In this document: positions 33,732 to 45,681 of the stretch, in pieces | Numbering within the stretch: the first letter of the stretch is position 1 | Layout: each line of letters opens with the position of its first letter | DNA from: Planococcus citri | Taxonomy: Eukaryota > Arthropoda > Insecta > Hemiptera > Pseudococcidae | Assembly (NCBI RefSeq): GCF_950023065.1 | Contig: NC_088677.1 | Span: forward strand, 86,515,469 to 86,579,468 | Direction: 5' to 3' | DNA length: 64,000 bases | Notes under the pieces: model-generated | The model's input: only the letters and a program-made list of their open reading frames with translations | The model's database searches: none | What the model was told of the DNA's origin: nothing | Position numbers and translations under genes: made by a program

Positions 33732-35659
33732 GTCCGGCATATGACAATAAGAGTAATTGCAACCACGCCCCCCCCCGCCGATCCTCCGGGATAACTTTTT
33801 TCTTAAAGCGGGCATCCTAAGGAACATTTTAAAGCAAACTTGCCCAAAAAAAAAGTTGGCTTTACTTACAAAATGGCGGCCATTCTGATTGACAGGTTAG
33901 CCGAAATCGCAGATTTTGCGTTTCAACAGAGGACTTGCACGAACTTTTTCAAACCTTACACAGGTAGATCGAAAGATCATGCAAAAATTTATCACCTGTC
34001 AAAATTTCAAGCGCTGAAGTGCGTTTTTCGATTTTTGGTGAATTTTTGAAAATCCAATTTAGGCCAAAAATTAGGGGAAAAAGTCAAAATTTTACCAAAT
34101 TGACCAAGAAAGCTGAAATTTAGGATATATCCTATTTTCGACATGCCAAATCGATTGGAAGCGGTTTCAATCTGTTTTGAGCAGTTCTGAAGCCTCCAGC
34201 AGAATTTTTGAAACTCGAAATTCTCACAAAATTTCATCAAATGGTGATGGAAACCCGAAATTTATTCTCCAAACTAATTTTAATACGCTACCAAGTCAGC
34301 TACAGGTAGACTTTAAGTCGTTTTGGAGCCTCCAGCGACTTCTTGAAAATTACTGGAACCTCCAGTAGATTTTGGAAAATTGAAATTTCCTCAACATTTC
34401 ATCAAACGGAGATAGAAAGTCAAAATTTACTCTGCACTCTAATTTTAACACCCTCTGAAGACGACTTCAGGTGGGTTCAACTCATTTGGGAGCCTCCAGC
34501 AACTTTTTGAAAACTACTGGAGTCTCCACCAGATTTTTGAAACTTTAAATTTTCACAAAATTTCATCAAATGGAGATGGAAAGCTGAAATTTACTCTACA
34601 CTCCAATTTTAACACCCTCTAAAGACGACTTCAGGTAGGTTCAAGTCATTTTAGAGCTTCCAGCGACTTTTTTTGAAAATTACTGGAGCCTCCCGTAGAT
34701 TTTTGAAACTTAAAATTTCCCCAAAATTTCATCAAACTGAGACGGCGAGTCGAATTTCATTCTACAAACTAATTTCAACACGCTACGAAGTTGACTGCTG
34801 GTGGATTTCAAGTCGTTTTGGAGCCTCCAGCGACATTTTGATAGGTTGTATGGCGTTTCAAAAATCTACTGGAGGCTCTAGTAATTTTCAAAGAAGTCGC
34901 TGGAGGCTCTAAAATGATTTGAACCCACCTGAAGTCGTCTTCAGAGGGAGTTAAAATTAGAGTGTAGAGTAAATTTCAGCTTTCCATCTTTATTTGATGA
35001 AGTTTGTTAAAATTTAAAGTTTCAAAAATCTGCTGGAGGCTTCTGGAATTTTCGAAAAGTCGCTGGAGGCTTCAAAACGACTTGAAATTCACCAGAAGTA
35101 CTTCGTAGCGTATTGAATATAGTTTTTAAAATAAATTTCAGCTTTACAACTCCAATTTGATGGAATTTTGTGGGAATTTCGAGTTTCAAAAATCTGCTGG
35201 AGGCTCCAGAACTGCTCAAAACAGGTTGAAACCGCTTCCAATCGATTTGGCATGTCGAAAATAGAATATATCCCAAATTTCAGCTTTCTTGTTCAATTTG
35301 GTAAAATTTTGATTTTTTCCCTAATCTTTGGCCTAAATTGGATTTTCAAAAATTCACCAAAAATCGAAAAACGCACTTAAGCACTTGAAATTTTGACAGG
35401 TGATAAATTTTTGCATGATCTTTCGATCTACCTGTGTAAGGTTTGAAAAATTTCGTGCAAGTCCTATGTTGAAACGCAAAATCTGCGATTTCGGCTGACC
35501 TGTCAATCAAAATGACCGCGATTTTGTAAGTAAGGCCAACTTTTTTTGGGCAAGTTTGCTTTAAAATGTTCCTTAGGACGTTCTCTTCAAGATAAAAGTT
35601 GTCCCGGAGGATCGGCGGGGGGAGGGGTGTGCAATTACTCCTATTGTCATATGCCGGAC
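33732..35659. mobile_element. GTCCGG foldback element, copy 5 (1928 bp, inside a short-motif array)
   Basis: Intact terminal repeats with TA on both sides (33730-33731, 35660-35661). The left arm runs to about 34850 and the right arm from about 34860, with only one flip in orientation, so this is a clean palindromic copy. The array of ATCTTGAAATC words continues on both sides, showing that the element inserted into it. Confidence 0.92.
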
Positions 35660-36574
35660 TAATAATCTCGAGAACAAAAACAAATGACGAGATTTTCAAA
35701 TTTTGAGATCTGGAGATCTAAAAATGTCGAAACCTTGAAATGTACACGAAAATCTTAAAAAACCAAATATATCTCAAGAAAAATCTGTATTAAATCTCGG
35801 GGCAGAAAGTTTTCAAATCTTGAGACATTAAGTAATATTTTAAAAATCTCGTGATCATGAAAAAATTTCATGGCATAAAAATCTTGAAATCTCAAGATTG
35901 AAAAACAATTTGAAATCTAGCGAGGTTTAAAAATATCGAAATCTTGGCATCAAATCTTGGACTCGAAAAAATCTTAGAATCTTCGAGGCAAAAACGTGTA
36001 CCGGTAGAAATCTTATACTCAAAAAATACCAATAAGACATAAAAATTTTGTGAAAACAAAACATTGACAGTTTGAGACATGAAAGTCTTAAACTCTCAAA
36101 CCCGAAAAAATCTTGAAAATCTTCAAGTTGAAAAAAATCATAAAACCAATAGTAAGATATGAAAAGTTTTGAAATCTCAATTTCGAAAGAATCGTGAAAC
36201 CGCAAGATTGAAAGAATCTTGAAATCTTGGACACAAAAAGACAGAAATTCTCAAGTTTTGAGACATGAAAATCTTGAAAATTTCATGCTAAAAAAATGTC
36301 AAGGCATAAAAATTTAGAAATTGTGATCTATTATTTTTTTATTTTTTTTTTTTTAGAAATTCTCAAGATAACAAAACTAACTCGAAACATACACAAAAAA
36401 TTTGAAATATCAAGATCAGAAAAATTTAGAAATCTTGAGACAGAAAAAATCTTCAAATCCAGAGACACAAAAATCTCGCGATAAAATTGAAACAAAAAAA
36501 TCTCAAAGTTCTAAAATTAAAATTGAATTGCAGAAATCTAAAAATCTCCATACCGAAAGTCTAAGAATCTCAAG
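35660..36574. repeat. Continuation of the ATCTTGAAATCTCGAGA-like array
   Basis: Same word family and strand as 32440-33731, ending near 36570 where non-repetitive sequence begins. Confidence 0.7.
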
Positions 36575-36904
36575 ATGACTCAAGTTCGATATTTGTTAAC
36601 CAAAGACTCATCCACAAGGGTAAGAAATACTCACATCAGAATCTGGATTTTAAAACGTGTGGAAAAAACGAAATAAATAAAATTTCAGGCGTTGAGTATG
36701 CAAAACAATCGACATCTTGAAGCAATCTTCCCAGTCCGAAGTTTATTTCTCAACACACTTTTTCTAACACGGAAAGGAAACACCATTGTTACAACACATT
36801 ATTCCGATTCGTTTATAAAACTTGATATTTTTAAAAAAGCACCTTACATTCGTCCAAAACTGAGCAATGATAAATGTCCCCAGACTAGACATACACAGTT
36901 ATAG
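36575..36904 (+). CDS. Candidate small two-exon gene, 86 aa
   Basis: An ATG at 36575 opens 15 codons ending at AGG|GTAAGA (36619/36620). A TTTCAG acceptor ends at 36688. The second exon, 36689-36904, continues in phase 0 for 71 codons to TAG. The peptide (start MTQVRYLLTKDSSTR, middle LEAIFPVRSLFLNTLFL) is of mixed composition and not low-complexity, unlike the array next to it. No family is recognised and there is no signal peptide. The intron of 69 bp is short but similar in size to those of the coiled-coil gene. The ATG lies in the edge of the repeat array, so the 5' end is uncertain and chance is possible. Confidence 0.28.
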
Positions 36905-36939
36905 TAAATGAGATGCACCTTACAAACGTTGGCACTTTT

Positions 36940-37272
36940 TTAGATTCGGCCCACAATTCCGCATCTTTGTGCTGATTTCTTCCCCATTCGTATGCCCAAA
37001 ATACATAACTTATCGTCGATTTCCGGTAGCTTAATCTCTATAGTTAGATAATCGGTACATTGTAGTACTTCCATCTCTACTCGTATGCGATAAAATATAG
37101 TGCAAACGATGAGGTCGTGAGAAAGGTGTCCGGTCAAGGTGGAAGGTTTGTACAATACGTCCGCACTCCACGTATTTGGTATACGCGAGGTATTCTTCGA
37201 CCGAGTTATAACCTTATTATAAAGAGGTAAATGGTAATACCCGAGTAAAACACCATTACTTACCGAAGACAC
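36940..37272 (-). CDS. Candidate exonic region on minus strand, up to 110 codons
   Basis: An open frame of 110 codons lies in an island of non-repetitive sequence. It begins close to a consensus donor (TTCG|GTAAGT near 37260, minus strand) and ends with EIDDKLCILGIRMGKKSAQR at its C-terminal side. A possible acceptor CTATAG precedes the last ~32 codons. It may be one or two exons of a spliced gene, or chance. No family is recognised. Confidence 0.18.
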   Translation of the reverse strand: MSSVSNGVLLGYYHLPLYNKVITRSKNTSRIPNTWSADVLYKPSTLTGHLSHDLIVCTIFYRIRVEMEVLQCTDYLTIEIKLPEIDDKLCILGIRMGKKSAQRCGIVGRI

Positions 37273-37779
37273 AATACTTTACATTGTGTATTTAGCAAAT
37301 GGTCTCTAAACGGAGAATCTTTTGTGTCGACTAGGAAAAGTTAAACATCGAAACATATGTAAAACTAGATTCGGGGGTGGATGCGGTATATACTCGCGTA
37401 TACTTTTACTCGTATATGCTCGACGTATTTTTTTGTTAGTACCTAAATGCCAAATAGACCTCTATAATAGGACACGGACGTAAACGGTTCATTGATAGTG
37501 ATAGTGTATTTTCAACAGTAATTCTCCAGGTACAGGATGCTCGTTTATTCACGATACGTTATACGATTACGATGGTAGAGTAGAGAGAGAGAGAGAGAGT
37601 CAGTGGTGCAAGTAACAGAAGGGCCAAGAGACGGACTTTAATCCCTTTTTCTTTTTTTTTTTTGGTGGAAATTCTATAGTAATGCCAATTTTACTATACT
37701 TGACTTGAAATGCTGGAGGCAATGTATTACAAACGCTTCTCCTTTTTTTTCGAATCTCTTTTCAAATTCTAATCCTTGG
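37273..37779. other. Spacer with GA microsatellite
   Basis: Non-repetitive spacer with TACTCGTA at 37407 and a (GA)n run at about 37577-37598. No gene seen. Confidence 0.4.
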
Positions 37780-38754
37780 TTTGAAAATCTGATCGATCAA
37801 AGTACAAAATGAAATTACTGTAGATACCAAAAAAAAGTAGACTTCTGGAGATTTTGACAGATGAAAAAATAGGTTTTTTGGCAATTTTGACAAACAATGG
37901 GTCTAGATTTGGCAGAAAAATTGATTTTTTGCAATTTTGGGAAAATAATTGAGCAACGCTTTCTGAAAAAGTGATCAAGAAAGGTTCCATCTGAAATTTT
38001 GGCAAAAAAACCAAGACTTCATTGTTGCAATTTTGACAAAAAAACATGACCTTTCTTGAGGCAATCTATAGACAGAAAAACAGATTTTTTCCAAAAAAAA
38101 ACATCATTTCTTGGATTGACCAAAGAAAACGGTTTACCGCAGTTTTAACCAAAAGACGAGGCTTTTTGGCAATATTGACAGAGAAGCAGTTTTATTTTTG
38201 GCAAAAAAAATTCGGAAAATTAATCAAAAAAGTGAATTTTTTGCAACTTTGGCGAAAAAAATAGACTTTTTTTTGGCAATTCTGACAAAAAATGGACATT
38301 TTTTACAATTCTGACTAAAAAAGAGATTTCTTACAATTTTGACAGAAGAACACTAATTTTTTGATAATCCTGACCAAAAAAAAAAAAAAATTGTTGGCAA
38401 TTTTCGCAGAAAAGCAGATTTTTTGGCAAATAACGACACTTTTTGGTATACCTATTGATCAAAATATGGATTTTCTCCCACTTCAACAAAAACAAGATTT
38501 TTTGGCCAGTTTCACAAAAAATAGACCTCTTCTTACAGTTTTGACAAAAAAGTACGATTTTTTGCTATTTTAGTAAGTACATACATAACTAGGTAATTTC
38601 CAGACAATTTCGATGAAAAAACAATTTTTAGCCATTTTGACTGAAAACAAGATTTTAAAAAAAAACAACAATTTTTAAAAAATTTAACACAAAAAGATTC
38701 TCTGAAATTTTTGCAAAAAAAAAAAGGCTTTGTGGATTATTTTCACAAATAGTA
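37780..38754. repeat. Degenerate array of TTTTTGGCAATTTTGAC words
   Basis: Many imperfect copies of TTTTTTGGCAATTTTGAC followed by A-runs, spaced about 35-50 bp, with words such as GGAAAATTGACCAAAAAA between them. It is interrupted at 38755 by foldback copy 6 and resumes at 39931. Several of its chance open frames read as Phe/Lys/Ile-rich peptides in either strand. Confidence 0.75.
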
Positions 38755-39930
38755 GTCCGGCATATTTTTAAACTTTAAATTTTCACGAAATTTCATCAAA
38801 TGGAGATGGAAAGCTGAAATTTACTCTACAATTCAATTTCAACACCCTCTGAAGACGACTTCAGGTGGGTTCAAGTAATTTTAGGGCCTCCAGCGACTTT
38901 TTTTGAAAATTACTGGAGCCTCCAGCAGATTTTTGAAGCTTTAAATTTTCACAAAACTTCATCAAATAGAGATGGAATGCTGAAATTTACTCTACACTCC
39001 AATTTTAACACCCTCTGAAAACGACTTCTGGTTGATTTCAAGTCATTTTAGAGCCTCCAACGACTTTTTTGAACATTACTGGAGCCTCCAGTAGATTTTT
39101 GAAACTTGAAATTTCCCCAAAATTTTATCAAACCAAGATGGAGAGTTGAAATTCATTCTGCAAACTCATTTCAATACGCTACGAAGTTGACTGCAGGTGA
39201 ATTTCAAGTCGTTTTGGTCCCTCCAGCAACTTTTTGAAAGGTTGTATGACTTTTTTTTTGGAAAATTGAAATTTCCTAAAAGTAGCTGGAAGCTTCAAAA
39301 GGCTCCAGTAATTTTCAAAAAAGTCGCTGGAGGCCACAAAATGACTTGAACCCAGGTGAAGTCGTCTTCAGAGGGTGTTGAAATTGAATTGTAGAGTAAA
39401 TTTCAGCTTTCCATCTCCATTTGATGAAATTTCGTGAAAATTTAAAGTTTCAACAATTTTCTGGAGGCTCCAGAACTGCTCAAAACGAGTTGAAACCGTT
39501 TCCAATCGATTTGGCATGACGAAAATAGGGTGTATCCCAAATTTCAGCTTTCTTGGTCAATTTGGTGAAATTTTGATTTTTTCCCTCATTTTTGGCCTAA
39601 ATTGGATTTTCAAAAATTCACCAAAAATCGAAAAACGCACTTTAGCACTTGAAATTTTGACAGGTGATAAATTTTTGCATGATCTTTCGATCTACCTTTG
39701 TAAAGTTTGAAAAATTTCGTGAAAGTCTTATGTTGAAACGCAAAATCTGCGATTTCGGCTGACCTGTCAATCAAAATGGCCGCCATTTTGTAATTTTGTA
39801 AGTAAGGCCAACTTTTTTTTTGGCAACTTTGCTTTAAAATGTTCCTTAGGATGTCCCCTTTAAGAAAAAAGTTGTCCCGGAGGATCGGCGGGGGGGGCGG
39901 TGCAATTACTCCTATTGTCATATGCCGGAC
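38755..39930. mobile_element. GTCCGG foldback element, copy 6 (1176 bp, left arm deleted)
   Basis: The left terminus keeps only the first ~10 bases (GTCCGGCATA) and then jumps straight into a tandem unit, so the whole conserved outer left arm is missing. The right arm is complete with its G-run and terminal repeat. TA flanks both sides (38753-38754, 39931-39932). It sits inside the TTTTTGGCAATTTTGAC array. Confidence 0.88.
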
Positions 39931-41535
39931 TATAGTGGACCTTTTCCAGTTTTGGCAAAAAAAGTTAAACTTTTTGAAATGTTGTCGGAAGAACACTGAT
40001 TTTTTGATAATTTTGGTGAAAAAACCTTTTTTTTGGGCCATTTTGACAAACAAGCAAATTTTTGGCGAAAAAACAATTTCTGGAAAATTGACCAAAGAAT
40101 AGATTTATGGCAACTTTGACCAAAAATTTCATTTTTTTGGCAAATTGACAAAAAATTGACATTTTTTAGTTTTTACAAAAAAAAAAGGATTTTTTTGTAA
40201 TTTTGGCAAAAGAACACTTAATTTTTTAATAAACCTGGCCAAAAAACTTTGTTTTGGTAATTCTGAAAAAATAAACAGATTTTTTAGCTAGAAATGCACT
40301 TACTCATTTTTTGATAATTTTGATTTTAAAAAACCTCATTTTTGGCAATTTTGACAGAAAAGCAGATTTTTTGACAAAAAACATTTTTTGGATACTGACC
40401 CAAAAAGGAGTTTTTTTCTATGTTCAGGAAAAAACTAGATTTTTTGGCAACTTTGACAGTAAAAAAAAATTTTGGACAAAAAACATTTCCTGGAAAATTG
40501 ACCAAAAAAATGAATTTTATGCAATTTTGGGAAAAAACTAGACCTTACTTTTTTGGCAATTTTGACAAAAAATGGACATGATGAGTCTTACAGTTTTGAC
40601 AAAAAAGTACAATTCATTGCAATTTTGGTAAAAAATACTAATTTTTAGACAATTTTGGTAAAAAAACTATTTTTTGGCAATTTTGACTGAAAACAAGATT
40701 TTTGGCAAAAAAACAACGCTTCCTAAAAAATTTATCAAAAAAAGGGTTTTCTGGAATTTTTGGACAAAAAAGTCTACTTCCTGGAAAATTGACCATAAAA
40801 AGGAATTTTATGCAATTTTGGGAAAAAATTGGCTTTTTTTGGCAATTTTGACAAAAAATGGACCTGTTCTTACAATTTTGACAAAAAAGTACGATTCTTT
40901 ACAATTTTGGTAAATAAACACCAATTTTTAGACAATTTTAAAAAAAACTATTTTTTGGCAATTTTGACTGAAAACAAGATTTTTGGCAAAAAAACAACGC
41001 TTCCAAAAAAATTTATCAAAAAAAAAGGTTTTCTGGAATTTTTGCAAAAAACAACGAGGTTTTTTGGATAGTTTTACAAAAAAATGGATCTTTAACAGTT
41101 TTGGCAAAAAAGTACCAAAGTATAACTTTTTGCAATTTTGGCGGAAGAACACTGATTTTTTTGGTCATTTTGACAAAGAAGCAGATTTTTGACAAAAAAA
41201 CAATAATTTCTAAAAAATTGACCAAAAGAATAGATTTTTTGCAATTTTGACCAAAAATTTGTTTCTTTGGCAAATTTTGACAAACAGTGGACATTTTTTT
41301 ACAGTTTTTACAAAAAATAAGGATTTTTGGTAATTCTGGCAGAAGAACACTGATTTTTTTAATAAGCCTGGCCAAAAACTTTTTCTTGGCAATTTTGAGT
41401 AAATACAGATTTTTTAGCAAAAAACACTCATTTTTTGATAATTTTGATTTCAAAAAACTTTTGTTTGGTCATTTTGACAAAGAAGCAGATTTTTGGCAAA
41501 AAACAACAATTTTTAGAAAATTGACCAGAAAAAAG
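39931..41535. repeat. Continuation of the TTTTTGGCAATTTTGAC array
   Basis: Same words and orientation as 37780-38754. Higher-order repetition is visible: the stretch around 40672-40735 recurs around 40950-41020 with few changes (GACTGAAAACAAGATTTTTG, then ACAACGCTTCC), which suggests local tandem duplication of about 280 bp. Confidence 0.75.
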
Positions 41536-41750
41536 TTTACGCCCTTTTTCACACCTGCCGAATCGATTGGAAGTAATTTCAACCGTTTTGAGCAGTTTTG
41601 GAGCCTCCGGTATTTTTTCAAAAGATGAAATTTTCGCAAAATTTTGCCAAACGAAATTAGGAAAGTAAAACATACTCTATTCTTAGCCCAATTTCAACAT
41701 GGTTGGTTAACTGGAGGTGATTTTAAACCGTTCTGGAGCCTCCAGCAGAA
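41536..41750. mobile_element. Diverged fragment related to the GTCCGG foldback element
   Basis: Contains CTGCCGAATCGATTGGAA, CCGTTTTGAGCAGTTTTGG, AGCCTCCGG and later CTGGAGCCTCCAGCAGA in the order found in left arms. Many substitutions are present and there are no termini. It is an older relative or a remnant. Confidence 0.6.
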
Positions 41751-43090
41751 TTTTTCATTTTTTACTATTTTTTTTTTCAATCTACGAATCAATTTTCTGA
41801 TCGTAAACGAAACCCATCGCTTTGCCTCCCTTACCATAATCATCGCAAATTAAAAGCCATCATCGATCCAACAAATTGCACGCTTACATAGCCCATCAAG
41901 TAAATAAAGAGGTATGTAAATGAAATTGGCGATGATTAAAAAAAAAAAAACCCAGAATAGGGTGGTTTGTTTGTATAGACAAAAAGCCGCGTGGTATAAT
42001 TCTCCAGAGACACAATTTCAAGATTTCGGATGCTACACAATCGTCAATTCGTGAAACGTCTGCCTCTATACATGTACGAATCATTCTCGCATTCGTTACC
42101 ATATTCTGTTTGCTCAAATGTACGAATAAGCAAGTCCTACAACGACGCCCAAGCTACACATATACGCCTCAATCAATTACCAAATTCGTACACTTATTAG
42201 TACATCTTCAAGTACCAAACATACGTACGCAAATTCCCCATTTATTAGTGATTTCAATTAAGCGTGAAAAATTTCACTAATGCTGCCACATACGAGTGAG
42301 TATTTTTTCGCCGCGGCGAGTTTTCCTTTTATCGACATCTAACGCTAGGCTAAATGTTAATTCGACAGTGGCAATTCATATACATTATCCTGTACAATGG
42401 GTCGAACAATAAGTCAAAACTTGCGTGTCCACAAAGACACGCCACACAATGTAATGTACAGCATCACCCTAGCCCTACACTGTACTGTACTAGAATAGAC
42501 AGATATCACAATACTGCAGCCTCCCAAATCTTATCGTCGACGTCGGATCTGAAAGCGGTGAAAAGCCCCCCCGCGCCTGTACAATATGCCGTGAAATTCG
42601 TCTATTGTTATCAATTAGGGGATGATAAACCGCGTGCAAAATGGGCCTACAACAATCGACCTGTTATATCGATATTAGTCAAATATTTCTCCGCTTCTAA
42701 CAGGAAGTATACGTATAGATATCAATTACTATCGTTAATATTTATACTTGTAATAAATACCGGGGCGTTGAAGGGGCGTACGAACCGAACCAGCCCATTA
42801 TAACCTTTTCCACTTCGATTCCTATACTATCGTACTTGTATCAATACGCCTCCTACCTAACTAATTTTCTGCTTCTTTTATTCGCCAGTTAGTGTTGCAA
42901 TAATAATGACTATTTTAATCGCGATTTAGTCGATATTTTGATTGGTATTTCGTGTTCTTTTTTTTATTATTATTTTTTAAAAAGTAGACAAGTTGTTTCT
43001 CATCAGAATTACAAAAAAACTCTTTGTAAACTATAGAAAAAATTTTTTTTGGGTGAAAAGTTCCCGAACGAACGTCTTGAATTCTTTGCT
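41751..43090. other. No gene called
   Basis: Non-repetitive, moderately GC-balanced sequence. A 149-codon plus-strand open frame at 42354-42803 shows no domain, no splice support and no family I know, so I leave it uncalled. Confidence 0.35.
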
Positions 43091-43340
43091 GTAGCAAATC
43101 CTTTTTTAAAATCAAAAATATCTACTAAAAAAAATCATATTTTTTGTCAAATTGCAAAAAATCTACTTTCTTGGCAAAACTGTGAAATAAATGTTCACTT
43201 TTACAACTATTTCCAAAAAGCCTCATTTTTATCAAAATAACAGAAAACATATTTTTTTGTTCAATTTTCCGAAAAGAGTATTGCTATGATAAGTACAAAG
43301 AAAATTCCAAAAAATAATACCAAAAAAGTATAAGTTTTTG
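43091..43340. repeat. Short stretch of TTTTTGTCAAATTGCAAAAA words
   Basis: A small outlier of the same word family as the 37.8-41.5 kb array, lying directly before the 5'-truncated end of the retrotransposon at 43369. Confidence 0.5.
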
Positions 43341-43368
43341 AATTTTTAGTAATCAAATACCTTCCTTC

Positions 43369-44066
43369 CCAAAATTGTGGAAAACTGCAACAATCATTCC
43401 AATATTAAAACCTGATAAAAACCCAAATCTAGCATCTAGTTATCGCCCCATCTCCTTAATTTCAGTTCCTTGCAAAATACTTGAAAAAATGGTTATTAAA
43501 CATCTTAATTGGTATATTGATTCCTCGAACTCTCTTAGCATTTATCAAAGTGGTTTCAGAAAGAAAAGATCTACCCTAGACCACCTCTTTAGTCTCCAAA
43601 AAGAAATTAGTTCAGCCTTCCAGAATAAAGAAAATGCTCTTTCAGTCTTTTTTGATCTTGAAAAGGCATTTGATAAAGCCTGGCATTATAAAATTCTCCA
43701 AAAATTACATTCCATTGGAATTAGATGACATTTGGCCTACGTTATTTAGAATTTCTTAACAAACTGTACTTTTAGAGTGAGAGAGTTAACAATACATACT
43801 CAAAATTTTTTGAAATTGAAAATGGAGTCCCCCAAGGTTCAGTTCTTAGCACAGTCTTATTTATACTTTTGATTGATGACATTTCCAATGTTGTTTCTAG
43901 ACCCATTTCACTGAGAATCTTTGCTGATGATATAAACATTTCCTTTCGTTCAAATAATATTCAACTATAGCTCTTCAAGTAATCCAAGAAACCCTTGAAA
44001 AAATTGAATCATGGGCAGATTCTAATGGTCTAACCTTCTTCGAGTCAAAAACCCGCTGTATCTGGT
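43369..44066 (+). pseudogene. Non-LTR retrotransposon A, reverse transcriptase fragment
   Basis: The frame beginning near 43369 reads WKTATIIPILKPDKNP, SYRPISLISVPCKILEK, then QSGFRKKRSTLDHL and FFDLEKAFDKAWH (RT motif A) before a stop at 43726-43728. In another frame GVPQGSVLS (43824-43850, motif B) and FADD (43920-43931, motif C) follow; a second shift precedes SKTRCIW. These are the conserved RT blocks in order, so identity as a non-LTR RT is firm. The element is 5'-truncated, frameshifted twice and cut at 44066 by a DNA element. It resumes at 45682. Confidence 0.9.
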
Positions 44067-45681
44067 ACAACAATGACCATGCTAATTTTGATGTGAATGT
44101 CGACCCATCCACATCCGTCACTTTTGGATGCCACATGTCGATGTGAATTTTGACCCTGTGTCAAGCTAATTGTCGATGTAATTGTCGACTGATGTGTTGA
44201 TCCGCATTTGTGTCAACAATTGGCTCGACACAAGGTCGAAATTCACATCGACATGGGGCATCCAAAAGTGACGGATGTGGATGGATCGACATTCACATCG
44301 AAATTCATGTCGACCTCCCGCTTCATAAAGTTATAAAATCTGAGTTTTAAAATTTTGAATTTTTTTCCAAAAATGATTCCTCTGATGTGGCTATTGCTCG
44401 TGCTGATAACAGCATTGATGCAAAGTCCACTTCCGTAGAAGTACAGATGAAAAGTCTGCATAATCAAAAAGTTGAACAGAAATTCCTTATATCAAAGATG
44501 GTGCAATACTTTATCTAAGAGTATTAAACTAATCCATTTTCATGTTGACAAGTCGATGTTAATGTTGATGTGAAATTCAACATCAACAAATACATCCACA
44601 ATATCAACATCATATCATCTACAACTCCAAACTGTGGAAAAGTGAATAATTTCATCAATGCCCTAAAAAATTTGTTTTCCTCATTGAACAAGATCATATT
44701 TTTGAATGTATACTAAACTTTTAAACACTAAAACAGAAATTTTAATTCTGAAAAATTGGCCGACATAGCTGTAGATGTAAATTTTGAGCATCAAATACAT
44801 CTACTTGTCGAGATGGCATGTCGAGGTATCAAAAATAATGAGAAAATTTTGAAAATTCTCATTTACCTAGCTTTTGTACGGACAGAAGATTCATACTAAA
44901 TAATTAATTGATCACTTTTCCATCATTATGTTGGAAAAAAATGTAGTTGATGTAAATGTTGACGTCGACAATTGAAGACGTCGACGTCATAGCAAAAAGG
45001 ACATATGTGTGAAAGTTGTATTTTGAGAAAAAACTGTTTGAAAGTTTGAGTGCTTGTGAAGTTTAGAAATGTGCATATTTGAACATGGTGACGATTTTAT
45101 CTTATTTTCCCACTATCTAACTATATGAAATGCTATGCACCATCAGTCTGGAGGAAACAGTGTGTTAGCGGTAAGCGCTCTAACATTTCAAATTATATGT
45201 CCTTTTTGAAGCGAAAAATTGGCCAATTTTTTTTTGATTTAAAAATGTTTTTGAGCATATTTTTGGATTTAAACCAGGTAAATAATGATTGACAACACAA
45301 AATCGACCATGAGTAACCCATTATCTCTGAAAAAAGATCGCTGTATGTTAAGTAAAAAAAATAGCATGAAAGACAAGTTTTTTGGCCAATTTTTTTTCTT
45401 AATTTAAAAATGTTTTTGAGCAAATTTTTGGGTTTAAACCAGGTAAATAATGGTTGACAACACAAAATCGACCATGAGTAACCCATTATCTCTGAAAAAG
45501 TAAATTTTTAATCGACTTCCCAGTTTTAAAATGGCGATATCTCACTGGTTTTTTGACTTTGTGAAGTGGGGGTGGTCTCATATGATAGAGGAAGGTCTGA
45601 CGAATAACAATATGGATTCGTCTCAAAAAGGTCATATGTGTCATATATACCCCTTTTTATTATGACGTCTTCAATTGTTGT
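44067..45681. mobile_element. ACAACAAT-ended element, copy A (1615 bp), inserted in retrotransposon A
   Basis: It begins ACAACAATGACCATG and ends with the inverse, ATTGTTGT. Coding sequence of the retrotransposon is found on both sides. A strong internal hairpin lies next to the left end: 44090-44163 pairs with about 44225-44299 (GATGTGAATGTCGAC facing TCGACATTCACATC). Words with TCGAC and CATCGAC are frequent. Copy B at 56344-56915 shares the ends, the hairpin and about 450 further bases in reverse orientation. Copy A additionally carries 45000-45660, including a direct duplication. No open frame of note; the target duplication is unclear (CTGGT versus GCGGT). Confidence 0.75.
45218..45500. 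repeat. Two direct copies of a ~120-bp unit inside element copy A
   Basis: 45218-45336 and 45381-45500 share TTGGCCAATTTTTTT, GGTTTAAACCAGGTAAATAA-type words and GACCATGAGTAACCCATTAT almost exactly, separated by 44 bases. Confidence 0.85.

Noticed and set aside
37780..41535. Phe/Lys/Ile-rich open frames up to 161 codons
   Set aside because: They are low-complexity translations of the short-word array in several frames and strands.
42354..42803. 149-codon open frame
   Set aside because: No recognisable domain or signal and no transcript-like context.
44067..45681. Helitron
   Set aside because: A hairpin near one end suggested it, but the termini are inverted repeats (ACAACAAT/ATTGTTGT) rather than TC...CTRR and no Rep/helicase is seen.
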